DNA of 64,000 nucleotides, from assembly GCA_029379385.1 (NCBI GenBank), contig CM055612.1, positions 9,982,001-10,046,000 of the forward strand, given 5' to 3'. This document shows, piece after piece, positions 1 through 12,200 of this stretch. Position numbers and translations under genes: made by a program. Each line of letters opens with the position of its first letter. Position 1 is the stretch's first letter. Source of the stretch: Quillaja saponaria. Lineage: Eukaryota; Streptophyta; Magnoliopsida; Fabales; Quillajaceae. The notes under the pieces were generated by a model. That model saw only the letters and a program-made list of their open reading frames with translations. It made no database searches and was not told where the DNA came from.

Positions 1-783
1 TTCAAGATATTTGTTAATGGGTCATAAATACAAATTTTAAAAATAATAACCTAAAATAATTCATACAATTATGCATTTCATGCTACTAAAAAGTTGTATA
101 CAGCGAGGCAATTATATTTGGACTCATAAAAGTTTGGAAAGCATTGATATGGGCAAATATATAAATGGAAATTTTTTTTTGAATTTTGATCATTCTATTA
201 TTTTTTATTTTTATGTTTCCCCTCTTCTTGCTATTATTGTCCTTTTGCTTACTAGGACTTTTATCTCATTGTATACATAAATCCTTCATTAATATTTGGA
301 TTTTTTTATTTATTTTTCTTAAATTTTTGTTAATACTTGCACCTTTGGTCCTTTTGCCTACTTGCAATTGTATATCAATATTACAAAATCCTCCATAATA
401 TGCTTTTTTTTATTATTGTTTATTTTCTTTCCCTTTTGGTTTTCTCTGCTGTCCATAATTTTCGACCTTTTGTTAGTATTGAATAAAAGTCTTGTTAAAG
501 GAATCTTTGTTGTAGAATCTGAGGAGACTTATCTGGTGTAAATCAGTAGGTTTTTGCTGGAAACAGATGAGCAAGAAGCATAAGAGCACATGTTGATGGA
601 AGATTTTCTCTGGGATTTGATTTGATTTGATTGATTGGTTCCCAGTCCCTGACTCCCAGTTCATCACTTCTTAATAAAAGGGTCTCTTTGCCTTTTTCAC
701 TGTGTTTTGGCTTCTGGGTTTTGGTTTTCTTATTCATTGGAAGGTTGTTTTCGTTGTTTAGGCTTTGTGGGTTATTGATTTTG
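1..783. other. AT-rich flank and 5' leader of the RRM gene
   Basis: No coding sequence recognised. The first ~600 bases are AT-rich, and the short open frames there show no family signature. From about 600 the sequence becomes less AT-rich and probably holds the 5' leader of the RNA-binding protein gene that starts at 784 or 808. No convincing TATA box was pinned down. Confidence 0.5.
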
Positions 784-807
784 ATGTCACAACTAAGGGA
801 AATTAAG

Positions 808-1969
808 ATGGTGGGTTCAAACAATGCTAAACAAGTTGGTTACACAACCTACACCAAGATCTTTGTTGGAGGATTAACTTGGGAGACTAAGAAAGACACC
901 CTGAACGGGTATTTCGAGCAGTTTGGAGAGATCTTGGAAGCTGTTGTGATCACTAACAAAAATACTGGAAGATCAAAAGGCTATGGCTTTGTAAACCTAT
1001 TCACATAGAATTACTTTTATCATCATGTTTCACTTCACCACTTTTCCCCTTAAAATCACTAAATCTTATGTTCTATTTTAGGTGACATTCAAGGATCCAG
1101 ATTCAGCAGTGAGAGCTTGTCAGAATCCTCATCCTTTGATAGATGGAAGGAGAGCTAATTGTAATCTTGCAGCCTTTGGTGCACAAAAAAGCCATCAGTT
1201 CACTCCTCAACGATGTTCGCCCTACTAGTTTTGACTCAAAATTTGTTTGATAATGGTTAATAAGTTCTTACAACCATTGATTTTTGTATTACTCTTGCCC
1301 TTTCTAAAGTTGCAGGAATGGAGAAATTTAGTACTGCATCAGGAACTGTGGTACAAATCCCTTTTCTGAGCAGCCCTGTTTATTTCCAGCAGCAAACACC
1401 ACAATATACAATTCCTAATTCACCTTACAGGTATACAACAGAATCAATTAGATACCAACATAAAAAATAAAAAAAATCACTCTTAACTAATTCTTTCCCT
1501 TCAACATTCAGGTACCCTGGTTACCCTCAACCACAAGGCATCTATATTATGGTCAGTCTCAAATTCAAATTAAATCTGCAATAAAAAACTAGAAAATATC
1601 TTATGGACATAACTTTTTGATCTAAAAAATAGTGGCTTTTTCATTTTCTTTTTCTTTTTGGTTCAGAACTATTACAATGCATATGGTGGGCAACATTTTC
1701 CATTTTGGCCACAAAACCCAAATTACTATCAGTCATACCTTCAGTTTGGACAGAGTTTCCCAGCACCAAGCCCCAGAATGATTCAACATCTTAATATGAC
1801 TCCAAGGGGATACACTGGTTGAATATCTAACTCCTTATGTTTCTACTAGTACCAAATATTGCCAGATAAAATTGCTAACTAATGTGTTTTAGCAGGATTA
1901 GCCATGGGAGCAATAGCTGCAGAAGAAAAGCTAACAATTTTTTCTGAAAAGAAATCATCTGCAGCTTAA
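808..1969 (+). CDS. Single-RRM RNA-binding protein (RBP24/ARP1-like), spliced
   Basis: Predicted nuclear RNA-binding protein with one N-terminal RRM and a Tyr/Pro/Gln-rich tail, typical of plant RBP24-like/ARP1-like proteins. Exons: 808-990, 1082-1214, 1310-1430, 1512-1551, 1667-1818 and 1896-1969. RNP2 is KIFVGGL and RNP1 is KGYGFVTF, the latter created by the 990/1082 junction, followed by [20 protein letters not shown] and [11 protein letters not shown]. The tail reads [15 protein letters not shown] then [11 protein letters not shown], as in relatives. At 1310 I chose the acceptor that gives FAGMEKF, because the next AG would create an in-frame stop. Without the last weak splice, translation ends at the TGA 1820-1822; with it, at 1967-1969 (EKKSSAA). 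An in-frame ATG at 784 would add eight residues. No lesion seen. Target RNAs cannot be told from sequence. Confidence 0.85.
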
Positions 1970-4731
1970 GCTACTGACTAGACGTGTTCCTACTAAATTA
2001 TAGAGTAGAAAATGTGGGAGTTAGACAGAGACACCAGGAAGCAAAATGAGATATGGTATATAGCAGGTGATTTGGACAGAGACTGGGACTACACCATTCC
2101 ACTAATGAAATTAGTCATCTTTCTTTTTCTCCATTGTTCTGACATTTTTGCTTTCAAGAATATTATCTTTACACGGCAGTCTTTCTTCAATTCTTTCTTT
2201 TTCCAGACAAAAATTTCGATATAGTTGAAAATTGTTTCTGTTACATACATTTTTTCTATTCTTATATCCATGTTTTGAACTCCTCTTGGAAAACCGTTTC
2301 AGGTTCATTACAGAGAAATGGTATTTGAATATCTGAACCACATTTTCATTTATAATTTGGCATAGGGATTGCTAGATGACTAAAGTAAATGCTTTATGCC
2401 ATTTGAGAAAAGCGTGTGAACATAGCAATAGAGCGGTATGTAAGAGTTAAATTGTTCTAAATTTTTACTGAGAGACTTATCGTACTTAAAATAATTGTAA
2501 CATAAAAAATATTGTAAGATTTAAATTTTTTTTGTTTAATAGATTAGAAATAAGTCTTTACTAAGAGATCTAATCGTACACCAAATAATTATAGCAACAT
2601 TAATATTAAAAAATATCGCAAGATTGGGACACTTTTCTTTGTTGGTAGATTAGACGTTTGGAAAGTGTCTTTCCAAAAGCAGAAGGTACTGCAAATACAA
2701 ACAGTTTGCTCTCTTGCATAATCAAACAGGCGCTTTGCCCCAAATGTCTTTTGCCTGTTTTGCTTTCACTAGATTTGATTTTTGTGCGCCATGGCTCTAC
2801 TACAAACATTAATAACAAGATGGACTTCAATTACAAGCTGCTAATACTAAAACATAACCATTTGGTTTAACATTATTCAAACATAGGTAATAGTTTTCAC
2901 ATTTTTTTATTTACAATCTTACATTTAGTTACGTTGAGAGATTTGAACCACAGACCATTCGTATCAGTAACAATTTGTATGTAGCTTATAATATATATTT
3001 TTTGATATAAAATGCATGTTGTTTTTTTTTTTCAGTAAAGCTAGGAAACAACAACTTGAAGGTGGCCAATGAGGACTTTTTTGGATAATACTTAATGATT
3101 GGATAAATCTCAACAAATCCGAGGTCTAAAATTCAAGTCTTAGTCAATAACTTTGCAGGATGATTTATCTCATTCAATCCTTTCTTCCTGTAATGTCTCT
3201 CACTAATAATTTATGAAAACAAAGACACAGTTGGTCAAGAAAAGGGTTGAACAAATCGATCATTCTAGCAACCTAGAAAGCCAGTAGCCAATTAATTCAT
3301 TCTTGCTTTGGAAAAATGCCCTCCAATGACCGCAAAGAGACAATTTTGCTTATGAATAAAAATTTAATTAATAATGATGCCCTATGACAAGGTAAAAGTA
3401 GCTGCTCATTCTTTTCAAAGTTTAACCAAGTAGTCCATTTTTTACCAAGTCAATAAATCTGTTAAATATTTTGATAAACTCACTTTATAATTCGAAGAGG
3501 ACAATTCTGTCCCCATAGCATGAAATAGAGGGAGCAAATGATAATCCAACTACCTTTAGGCTCTTTAACCTTGGGTTCAAGTAGAGACCAATGCACACTT
3601 TCTCACATGAAGGTTCATCTCCTTAAACTCACTCCCCTAGCCCATTAGGACCATTCCCCGGAAAAAAAACTAATGAAATATTTATCTAAGCAACAAAATT
3701 TAACGTAATTGTCATAAGCATGCACTTCTTTATTTTCTTTTTCTCCCTAAGATAAAAAATAAAATAAAAAACTGTATAAGGAGATTGGTAACCGATACAA
3801 TCATCACCGTAAATTGATATTTGATGAGTTAAAAGAAGTTTGATGAGAGTCTTTATCAGATGAACTAGCAACTGATTAAGTTGATACAGCAAAAGAGTTG
3901 TGATGCCATATAAACTAATTTGCAAACTTCTCTAAATCTAAATGAAGGAAGCTTCACCAGACTCGCCCCTTTTCTAGATTGTTGCAGCCCAACAACAATA
4001 CTGGAGATAGCATTACCAGTAACATTCTGGAAGGTAGATGGCATTAGCAGGCAACAATTGGCTTTTCATGGCAACAATGAAACCAATGTTGATTGTGGTA
4101 ATCTGATGCTTAACATGGCAAGAGCAGCAGACTAGCAAAGGCAGTTTCCAGTATGTTATTGAGGGATCGGTTGAGGCAGTGAAGATGGAGTGTTAACGGC
4201 CACTTGGATAGTGGTCATGGCACTATGGGAACAAGTTTTTTTCAGCACTAGTTGGTGGACCACAAAGTGATGTGACTCTCCAGACAGACTACTTATCAAT
4301 AACAACAGGTGATCAGCCAGCAAGTTAAAGCAAATAAACATAGCTTGCACATAGACAAAATAAAAAACAGAAACATCATGAACAAAGGCCTCTGAAATAA
4401 TTCTTCCAAGAAATTCAGCTGTTAGAAACATTCAGCCACAACCAACACTAAAACCTTGTTCTCGTTTTGGAACAACCATCCGAAACTTGGCACATTGTGC
4501 AACACAAGTTAAGCCATTTGAGAGCCTCAAAATGCCATCCAACTCTACAAGCTAAACAAATAATCCATACCCTCTATATGGGAAACACAGATACTGGACC
4601 GCAATATTTAAGGACAAAAGTATAGACCTAAGTTCAACAGGATACCTTAAAGACATATCTGATTTCTATGTGTATATATATGTAAATATATCTCAGCAGT
4701 AATATCAGTCCAGGAAACATGCAAAGATGAC
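1970..4731. other. Intergenic region between two convergent genes
   Basis: Holds the 3' UTR of the RRM gene at the left and that of the CID-type gene at the right. Apart from the diverged tandem repeat at 2463-2656 I see no gene, RNA or recognisable transposon. Short open frames at 3920-4135 and 4156-4431 have no family features and lie where the minus-strand 3' UTR may extend. Confidence 0.5.
2463..2656. repeat. Two diverged tandem copies of a ~95-bp unit
   Basis: The string tttactgagagacttatcg at 2463 recurs as tttactaagagatctaatcg at 2557. The following sequence stays parallel: ataattgtaacat versus ataattatagcaacat, aaaaatattgtaagatt versus aaaaatatcgcaagatt, then a T-rich run and gattagaaa versus gattagacg. 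The copies are clearly related but substituted and have small indels. Function unknown; probably an old local duplication. Confidence 0.6.
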
Positions 4732-7700
4732 TCAGTGCATTGAGGGGTGAGGAGCACGGGACCTTACAGGCGTCTTTGATGGGCTTACCCTGAAAAATTA
4801 ACCGGAAAAATGGTTGAAGAAACATGGGTAACATGTACTGTAAAGAGAAAACTCAACTCAGTTAAAGCAAAAGCAAATCTATCAAACCAACCTTATAGGC
4901 AGTGATCCCAAAACCACACCACTACAGTTCAGAGCTGCAATAGCACTTTCCGCCTGCAAGAGTTAAAAATACAAGAAAATCAACCTTAAGAAGAACAGCA
5001 CCAGTAGCTGAAGAATCCAGATCTTGTAGAAACATTCATTAAGAAAAATATAAAAACCTATCTGTGAACTGATTACTATTACAAAAGAACTAGAACCATT
5101 GTTGATAAGAAAAATGTTACCCATTTACATCATTCTTATATTACTATGTCTTGCTAGGAAAGGAAAGGCAAGGATCTTTACAAATAAAGAACTGAACAAA
5201 CTTTACAGACATACAAAGGAGTCCCAACTATATTAACACATGTAGAAAGCTGGAAGATTTAGACACATGTACATATAAATGCAAACAGAAGCCACATCTT
5301 GAAGTGTATCGTTGAAAACTTTATCACATTCAAGAAAATAGCAAAAGAATGTGAAAAGGTGGGATACAGCAAGATAAAAAACTAAAGGACAATGGTTAAT
5401 ATATAAAACCATATCATTGTTAGATTAGATCCACTTAACTCTCTCGTCCTGTATCACTACTAAGACAAGTTTCTTATGGCAGGTGATCAGCATCAGTGGC
5501 CTTCCAAAAATTGACATTTGGCTATTCAACTTGGCACTTCTACCCAAATCAGTGTTTATTGTAAGGATGAGGACTGATTCACAAACAACTACAAAGATTC
5601 ACAACATAGGGACGGAGATTCAATTTATGTAAGCTCATCCAGATTTTTTTATGAATAAAATATGCATTAAGAAAAAGCCAAAGGGGATGACCTCTGGTAG
5701 ATTAAGAGATAAAGGAAGATAAAAAAATGTATGCATATTATTTTCTGTCGTGATTTCTTCGATTGTTGCCAAAGATGATTCTCTCTTCTTTTTTTAAGGA
5801 GAAAGAAGGCGTTGGGAACTTGAATTATAAAATTTTTCATGAGCAAGGAGCCATAGAAAGACATTAGAGAAATAACTTATATCATATCAGGCTGCAAGTT
5901 AGTACTAATATTTAAGTTATATGTTTAAACACCAAAAAGCTTTCAATTGGCCATGAGGAAAAGATGTGAACACAGCAGGGGTGTAAACTAGCAAAATAAT
6001 CTTGCCAACAGCTTTTCTCTAACCCAATCAACTAGTACAGACCAGCAGGCTCTAGCCCATTTGTCTAGTCTAATAGACCAGCTCAAGCATGTGGGATTAG
6101 AATATCTCATGCGTTTACCTCTAATTATGTTTGTTATAAAACACTGACCAAGATATAAAGATAAAATAGTATCCCAGCAAAAATACAGTAAAAGTAACAA
6201 ACTAAAAAAAATGAAAACCACTTAGTTATTGACTGCACTACTTACTGAAACACCAACAAATTGGTATTTGCTACATCGAGTAAAGAAACATAGCTCCAAG
6301 TCATAACAGCAAATAATTTTTTTGATGTTCTGGGACCAGACAACAACCCATTGCCAAGACAAATCAATTTGTAAAGTAGCTTTACTGAAATCAAAATACT
6401 GCGAAGTGATCAAGAAATATGTAGCCTATAGTTACTAATTACCATAAACAAGTTATAAATAAAAAAGGAATAAAAAAATTCACCATCGAACATAAAATGG
6501 AAAGCATCTGCATAATATGACTACCATATCTTTAAATCTTTTTATATTTTTTTCCACCAATACATACATAACAAAAACACAAATGCTAAGAGGCAACAGT
6601 CAATCTCTTTGCCACGCTAGTCAAAGAACTATTCTCCAATTCTTCCCTAAAGTAGATTTTCATGAAAAACAGCAGAGGTAAACAGCTCTTAAGCTACTCT
6701 AACCCAAAGCATCACACATTACATCACTTCTAATCAGAGAAATAACTGCTAGCCCTATTACTTTTGACTCTGTTGACCTGAAATTATAATGCAATTTGTA
6801 GTGAATTACATCATACTGTTTTTTCTTTTAACAATGAATCCATTATTAAGACCCATTTCCAAAAATGTACCAATGCATTATCTCACTTAAAACCCATTTG
6901 GAGAATAATCAACCATTCCCTACTTTTCAGAATTCTAATTCTCCACTGTAAAATTGAAGAGCTATTCCTGAAAATGTATGCCTTGAATCCCAAATATCAT
7001 TTTAGGAATGAATTACACTACTAAAAAAATATTCGAAAGATGCTTAAGAAACAGGCTCTATCATTATTCCTGTATCAGCAACTCCACAAAACTATGGAAT
7101 TAACCCAAGGATGTAACGAGAAAGATAAGGTGAGCCAACCCACAATTGGCTTTTTCCCATGCCATCCAAACAATAAAGGACACAAATACCTCATCCTAAA
7201 TGTTACCGAATGCCACCACCAACACCTTAGGACTTTTCAGTGGCACATCACTCTGATCTAATACTCTCCCTTTCTCCCTCAGGTTGCTCTACTTTTACCT
7301 CAAATGCACGACCTATGGACTGTTGCTAGTACATGTCACAAACATTTTCAAGCAAACCTACCAGAGCACCTGCACCTGAAAATGGGCAGCAGAGGCAAGC
7401 AACTAAGCAACGCGTCCAGAATGGTTTAGACATCTAGAGTCCTATTCTCCATGACTGAGTAAGCAGGAGTAAGTATAGTGAGCACCTAAAGATAATTATT
7501 TTTTAAAGATGCAACAAGCTACCAGAAACCAAAACACCATTCTATTGATCAATTTAAAATGAAGGGTCTAATCAAGACTACAAGTAACCTATTTCATTTA
7601 ATTGCCTTTCCCCATCCAATAAATGCTTATATAAGTCATGACAGAAATTTGCAACAAATTTATGATTTTTTTAGCTGTGATGTTTCCAAAATCTATATAA

Positions 7701-10700
7701 AATTGGCTTGTTTTGGAAAACTCCTTCTATGTCCAACATCTTAATTGTATAGCTTGTAATCTGAGGAACTCTCTTTCCTGTATCTCTCTTTCTTAAAGAG
7801 GAATCCTCTTTCTCCTTCTTGCACTTTCTACTTCATTCTTATCAACATAATTTCTTCTTCTATAAAATGAAAAAACTTTCGAATCTTGATAAAAGTAGGT
7901 AGTACAGCCAGGAAATTCGGCTTGAGGATTCATGGGATGGGACAATTTACCCACAGTTTTATGACCCGAGCCTAAATGGACCTCTACTCAACTTATCATA
8001 TCACACGGGAGTTTGATTAGTTTTAAGCTGATCGTCAAAGGAGGAGTGCAACTCAAGGACTTTCCAATAAATCACCCAACCTAATACTTCTCTCTCCCAA
8101 GCACGCCTAACTACGGAGTACTAATGGATCCGTTGCACAAGTGCTAGTATGATTGCATCCCCATATGGACTTCTATAGAAAAAAAAAAATTACAGACAAG
8201 GCTCAATTAGGACACACAAGGCCACATAACTTGGTCATAAACTGAAGTTAGAATTACCAACTACCAACCTTAATTGATTACTCAAAATTGAGTATCAGTA
8301 TTCCCTATCTATCAGAAACTTCTGATAGGCATAAGTCAAACTATAAATTTCCTTTTGTTGTGTATAGGTAAATGACATTATAAGGGTTCACATAAGCAGT
8401 GCTATCTAATGTGCTCAGGAAGCTTGCCTAGGTCCAGATGAGGCACATTCAACTAGGCAGCCACCTTGGCTAAGGAGAGGGAAGGATATGAAGGGAGAGA
8501 AGAGTAGAGAAAAAGTTATATTTATCTTTTATTTCATTTGGGGGTTTAAAAATATGGATTGGGAAGAAAAGATAGAGTACATTTCTTGTTTGAGAGATGA
8601 GTGGAAATAAGTGGTGATGAAAGGATATATTATTATATACTTTTACAATTATGCCCTTAAAATGCTTTGTTTGGGTATTAATAGGTATTAAGTAGAAAGG
8701 ATGGGGGGTATAATCACAAACAAAAATTATAATGTGTACCTTTCTTCTTCTTTCAAATCCTCCTAACTTGAAGTAATTAAAAAAATGGACTTTGGAAGAA
8801 TTTCAAGGAGTATACCCCTCCATTTCCTCACTCTTACTAGAAAAAAAAAAAAAAAAAAATCCTCAGTGAAGGAAAATGTACCATACCGTCTCCTTCAGTC
8901 CTTTACTCTCCCTCTATGACCCTACATCCAAATAAACCCTTAATCTTTGTTGTTTTGTCTGTCAATCTCTCATTAAAACATTATAAACTCATGAATACAA
9001 GGGACAATTTTCCCAAATTGGGAGATTTTCAATTAAACTGGTCATAAGGCACGGGATGAAGAGTGTATTGTAGGGTGAAGATTTGAAACTCGTCTAGGAA
9101 AGAAAAGAAATAAAATTAGAGACTTAGTAAATTTTGCAAGCAACAAAAGTTTATTCAAGCATTATTAAAGATACCAAAATCGGAAATTAGTTATTAGGTC
9201 CCAAAATTAAAATCAGAAAATTGGTAAATTAGGAAACAATCAAATCATAGATTCAGTAAATAAGGAAAGAATTCAAAATCAGGGAATGAGTTGCGAAGGT
9301 TTTTAGATCTCTTCCTAACATATTTGCTCTTGTTTTTCACAAATTTCTGCGTACAACTTATGATAATATCTATTAAGATACAATTTATTTATGTCTTCCA
9401 GTTTTCACTAAAAAACTTACTAATTGGATCATTGACTTTTTTGGGTAAAATATTTATTCTTTCTCTATACTGGCCCCTGACCTTACTTAGGTGAGCGCCC
9501 AAGATCCTCAAGTGTACAGAGAAAAGGTGTTTGAAAAAAGACCAGAATGTCAACAGATTTATTTTGTGTGGGTGGTTGGGGAGGGGGGGGGGGGGGGGGG
9601 GAGTGGGATTGCAGGGACAGCAGACACATAAACAGAACTTAAGAAAAAAAAATTGAAAAGCCTGTACTGCTCAATCCACGCATAATGACTTTGAAACAAT
9701 ATGAAAATATGAGCTTAAATACAGAAGATCTTAACATGTATCAGAGCCTGAGGATAAGTACCATTGTGAACTCAACAAAAGCAATTCGTGTTGAATGATG
9801 ATAATCACCGAGTAGCCTCAAACGTTGAACCTAGATAAACGGGCATAAATAATAAAGGAACAATGTCCATAATGTAGTCATACTTACAAGAAAGAGATAA
9901 ATAGATTAAGAAAAAGTAAAATGTTAACAATTCACAACAAGCAGCTTGTTACAAGTAATGGGTCAATCCACAAACCTCTCCGCAAAGTGATTCGAAGAAG
10001 AGTTTGACATCTGCTTGAGTCACCTGTACCAAATAACAATGAATTTTTTTTTTCTTTTCTCTCTTCTATAAATAAAGAGGCATACGAACAACCTCCTCAC
10101 TGCCAAAAATGAAAGGAGAGCACTCTAAACAGGTGGACTCCTAATTACCTTCTTATCAATATTAGTACAATAAATAGTTCTTGAGCACATCTCCCGTTCA
10201 TCTTCAGACTGAAAAAAAAAATACCATAGAAAATCAAGTTGGAGAAAAGAAACAGATAATTAGCACACTAGTATTAATCAGTTTCAAGAATTGACAGTGT
10301 AAAACAGTGGTAGTTGTCAGTGTGGAGGATAACTTGTTCAAGTTGAATAAATCCTACCCTGGGCAAATATGTTGGATTAACAGGAGCAATTGCAGTTTTT
10401 GAAGGCAGCACTCTCACCGGGTAATATCCAAGCATGGTGCCAGAGAGGTTCAAAGCAGCCCTTGCTCCATCTGTAAGAATAACACCATTAATACAGTAAG
10501 CCAAGAAACATTGACAAAATTTAGATGAACCATATATGTCTGTGATAATACCTTCATCAGTGAACTCCACAAAGGCAAAACGGAGAATAGAATTAGGATC
10601 ACCACATACACGACAATCAACAACCTATGACCCAGAAAGATATTTTAGAGGCACGATCTACTACTACCAACAACCTAGAAAGACGAATGTAAGCAAAATA

Positions 10701-11715
10701 CGAAAGGAATTACCTGACCACAATTGAGGAAGAGAGCTGCAAGCTGCTCTTCAGTAACCTATATGCATAACAACAAAAAAAGACTCTTAAGCGATTGAAC
10801 AAACCAAGCTAAAGACACAACACAGCAAGTGCACGAAGTGGGACATTCCACATTCTGAAAGCATTACAAAACTATGTACCTGTTGATCAATGTCAGACAC
10901 ATAAACAGTCCTGCCAATCATCTCTTCCCGCTTCTCTATGTCTATTTTATGATTCAGTCGTCTCTTTCCCTGATTATAGCCGTTCTTTCTCTGCAATATG
11001 TTAATGAAACAAGGAAAAATTAAGCCCAAAAATATAAGAAAGAAAGATTAATCTTTTAGGGAATAGAAAAAGAAAAGTAACTACTAATATACTCCAAAGT
11101 TTGATCCATCCGGGCAACCAAACAACCTAGACGATTGTAAATAAAACATACCCTTCTATTAGTTTGTCCATTAGCATTGCCATAGTTAGTGTGCGGCAGA
11201 AAATTGTTAGCAAAGCCAAACCCACCACCCCCGAAGTAACCTTGATTCTTTGCAAGCGAGGGGGGCACAAATTCCTCAGCCATGGGGTTCAACTTCGACA
11301 ACAGTTCTTCCAAATCCCTCATATCGCGATTAAAACTGTCACCACCATTCTCTCCGTTCCTCACCCCACTTGACCTCTGATTAATCGCATACCCACCAGA
11401 GATGACCACCGACTGCTGGTTCTGGATTCCATTGCTGTCAAACCCATTTTGCATCTGAACCATTTGTGGCGTGTAGTTGCTGCTGGGCACTGATAAAGTT
11501 TTCGAAGCTATATCCTGGTGATGGAACATCGGGTGAAGTTTCTGATCGCTATTTTTGGGCTGAACATTTGTTTCTATCCCTTTACTCATGAAATCAGTTA
11601 TGGGTTTTGATCTTTCAAGATCATTTGGTCCATTCGAGTCAGATGGTACTACGTTGTTGTCCAAATTTTGATTAGAAGAGCCGCTTTTAGTCCCAGCATT
11701 CTCAGCAACCGCCAT
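4732..11715 (-). CDS. CID8-13-like: CTC-interacting-domain type protein: PAM2 motif and two RRMs (CID8-13 clade)
   Basis: Predicted RNA-binding partner of poly(A)-binding protein. Ten coding exons (complement): 11152-11715, 10880-10990, 10714-10758, 10552-10624, 10358-10470, 10149-10208, 9976-10023, 9762-9830, 4892-4953, 4732-4789; about 400 residues, every junction in frame. Exon 1 encodes a disordered N-terminus with the PAM2 motif SKLNPMAEEFVPPSL, which in this family binds the PABP MLLE domain. Exon 2 has a basic stretch (GKRRLNHK) and starts RRM1 (TVYVSDIDQQ, LRFAFVEF). RRM2 follows (RTIYCTNIDKK, TRIAFVEF), ending VSPSKTPVRSRAPHPSMH then TGA. ATG 11715 is the first in-frame ATG. Neighbouring RNA-binding genes are unrelated. 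Oddity: the eighth intron is 4.8 kb while the others are 71-160 bases. Which of CID8-13 it corresponds to needs a phylogeny. Confidence 0.93.
4954..9761 (-). other. Unusually long intron of the CID-type gene
   Basis: A 4.8-kb intron between the exon with RRM2 RNP1 and the short exon encoding AESAIAALNCSGVVLG. No gene, transposase or terminal repeats were recognised; open frames inside (e.g. 7040-7261, 7559-7744) lack coding features. Notable content: an A19 run near 8841-8859 and a G19 run at 9583-9601. Splice ends are canonical: GTACTTATCC donor and TTGCAG acceptor on the minus strand. Insertions probably enlarged it, but I could not define their edges. Confidence 0.75.
9566..9601. repeat. 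G-rich tract with an uninterrupted run of 19 G
   Basis: The plus strand has GTGTGGGTGGTTGGGGA followed by 19 consecutive G (9583-9601). It lies in the long CID intron, so the pre-mRNA carries the complementary C run. The plus strand could form a G-quadruplex. Runs this long are length-unstable and prone to sequencing error. Confidence 0.85.
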
Positions 11716-12200
11716 GATCAAAGAGAGACGTTGTATTGTATTAAAGTTTAACTTTTTATGCTTTAAGAAGACTTTTCTCTGAAATCAGTGTCGCACAAAT
11801 TTTTTTGATTAGAAACTAATTGTGTAAAAATTTGATTAGAAAATCGGAAAAGACCCAGAAAATTATATTCACCAAAGAAGACATACCTGGCTTTGACTAC
11901 AAAATTTCCATCAGTATAAGATCATAGGCGATCCTCAAGATCGATAGGTGTAAGTGCTTATAAAACCAAAATTGAAAATTAACAAAGACAAAAGCAAAGC
12001 TCTTCAAACTGATAAGGAAATGGGTGAAACAGAGAACTGCTTTACCTTTTTAATACTATTTTACTGATGAAGATGATTCTGTAGAGAGAGAAAGAGAGGA
12101 GTGAGAAATAAAAGGGTATTCTTCGGATCGTCCGTTTTCGCTGCACTCCTTTTTGGACCTTCTTCAGAAAGTCCCAAAATGATGATGTGGTGCCCCTAGT
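11716..12200 (-). promoter_or_regulatory. 5' leader and proximal promoter of the CID-type gene
   Basis: Between the ATG at 11715 and the AT-rich intergenic DNA beyond 12,200. A pyrimidine-rich stretch on the coding strand (complement of the GAGAGAGAAAGAGAGGAG tract near 12,089) is typical of plant 5' UTRs and suggests transcription starts near 12,100. A 5' UTR intron is possible but I could not fix its sites. Confidence 0.4.
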
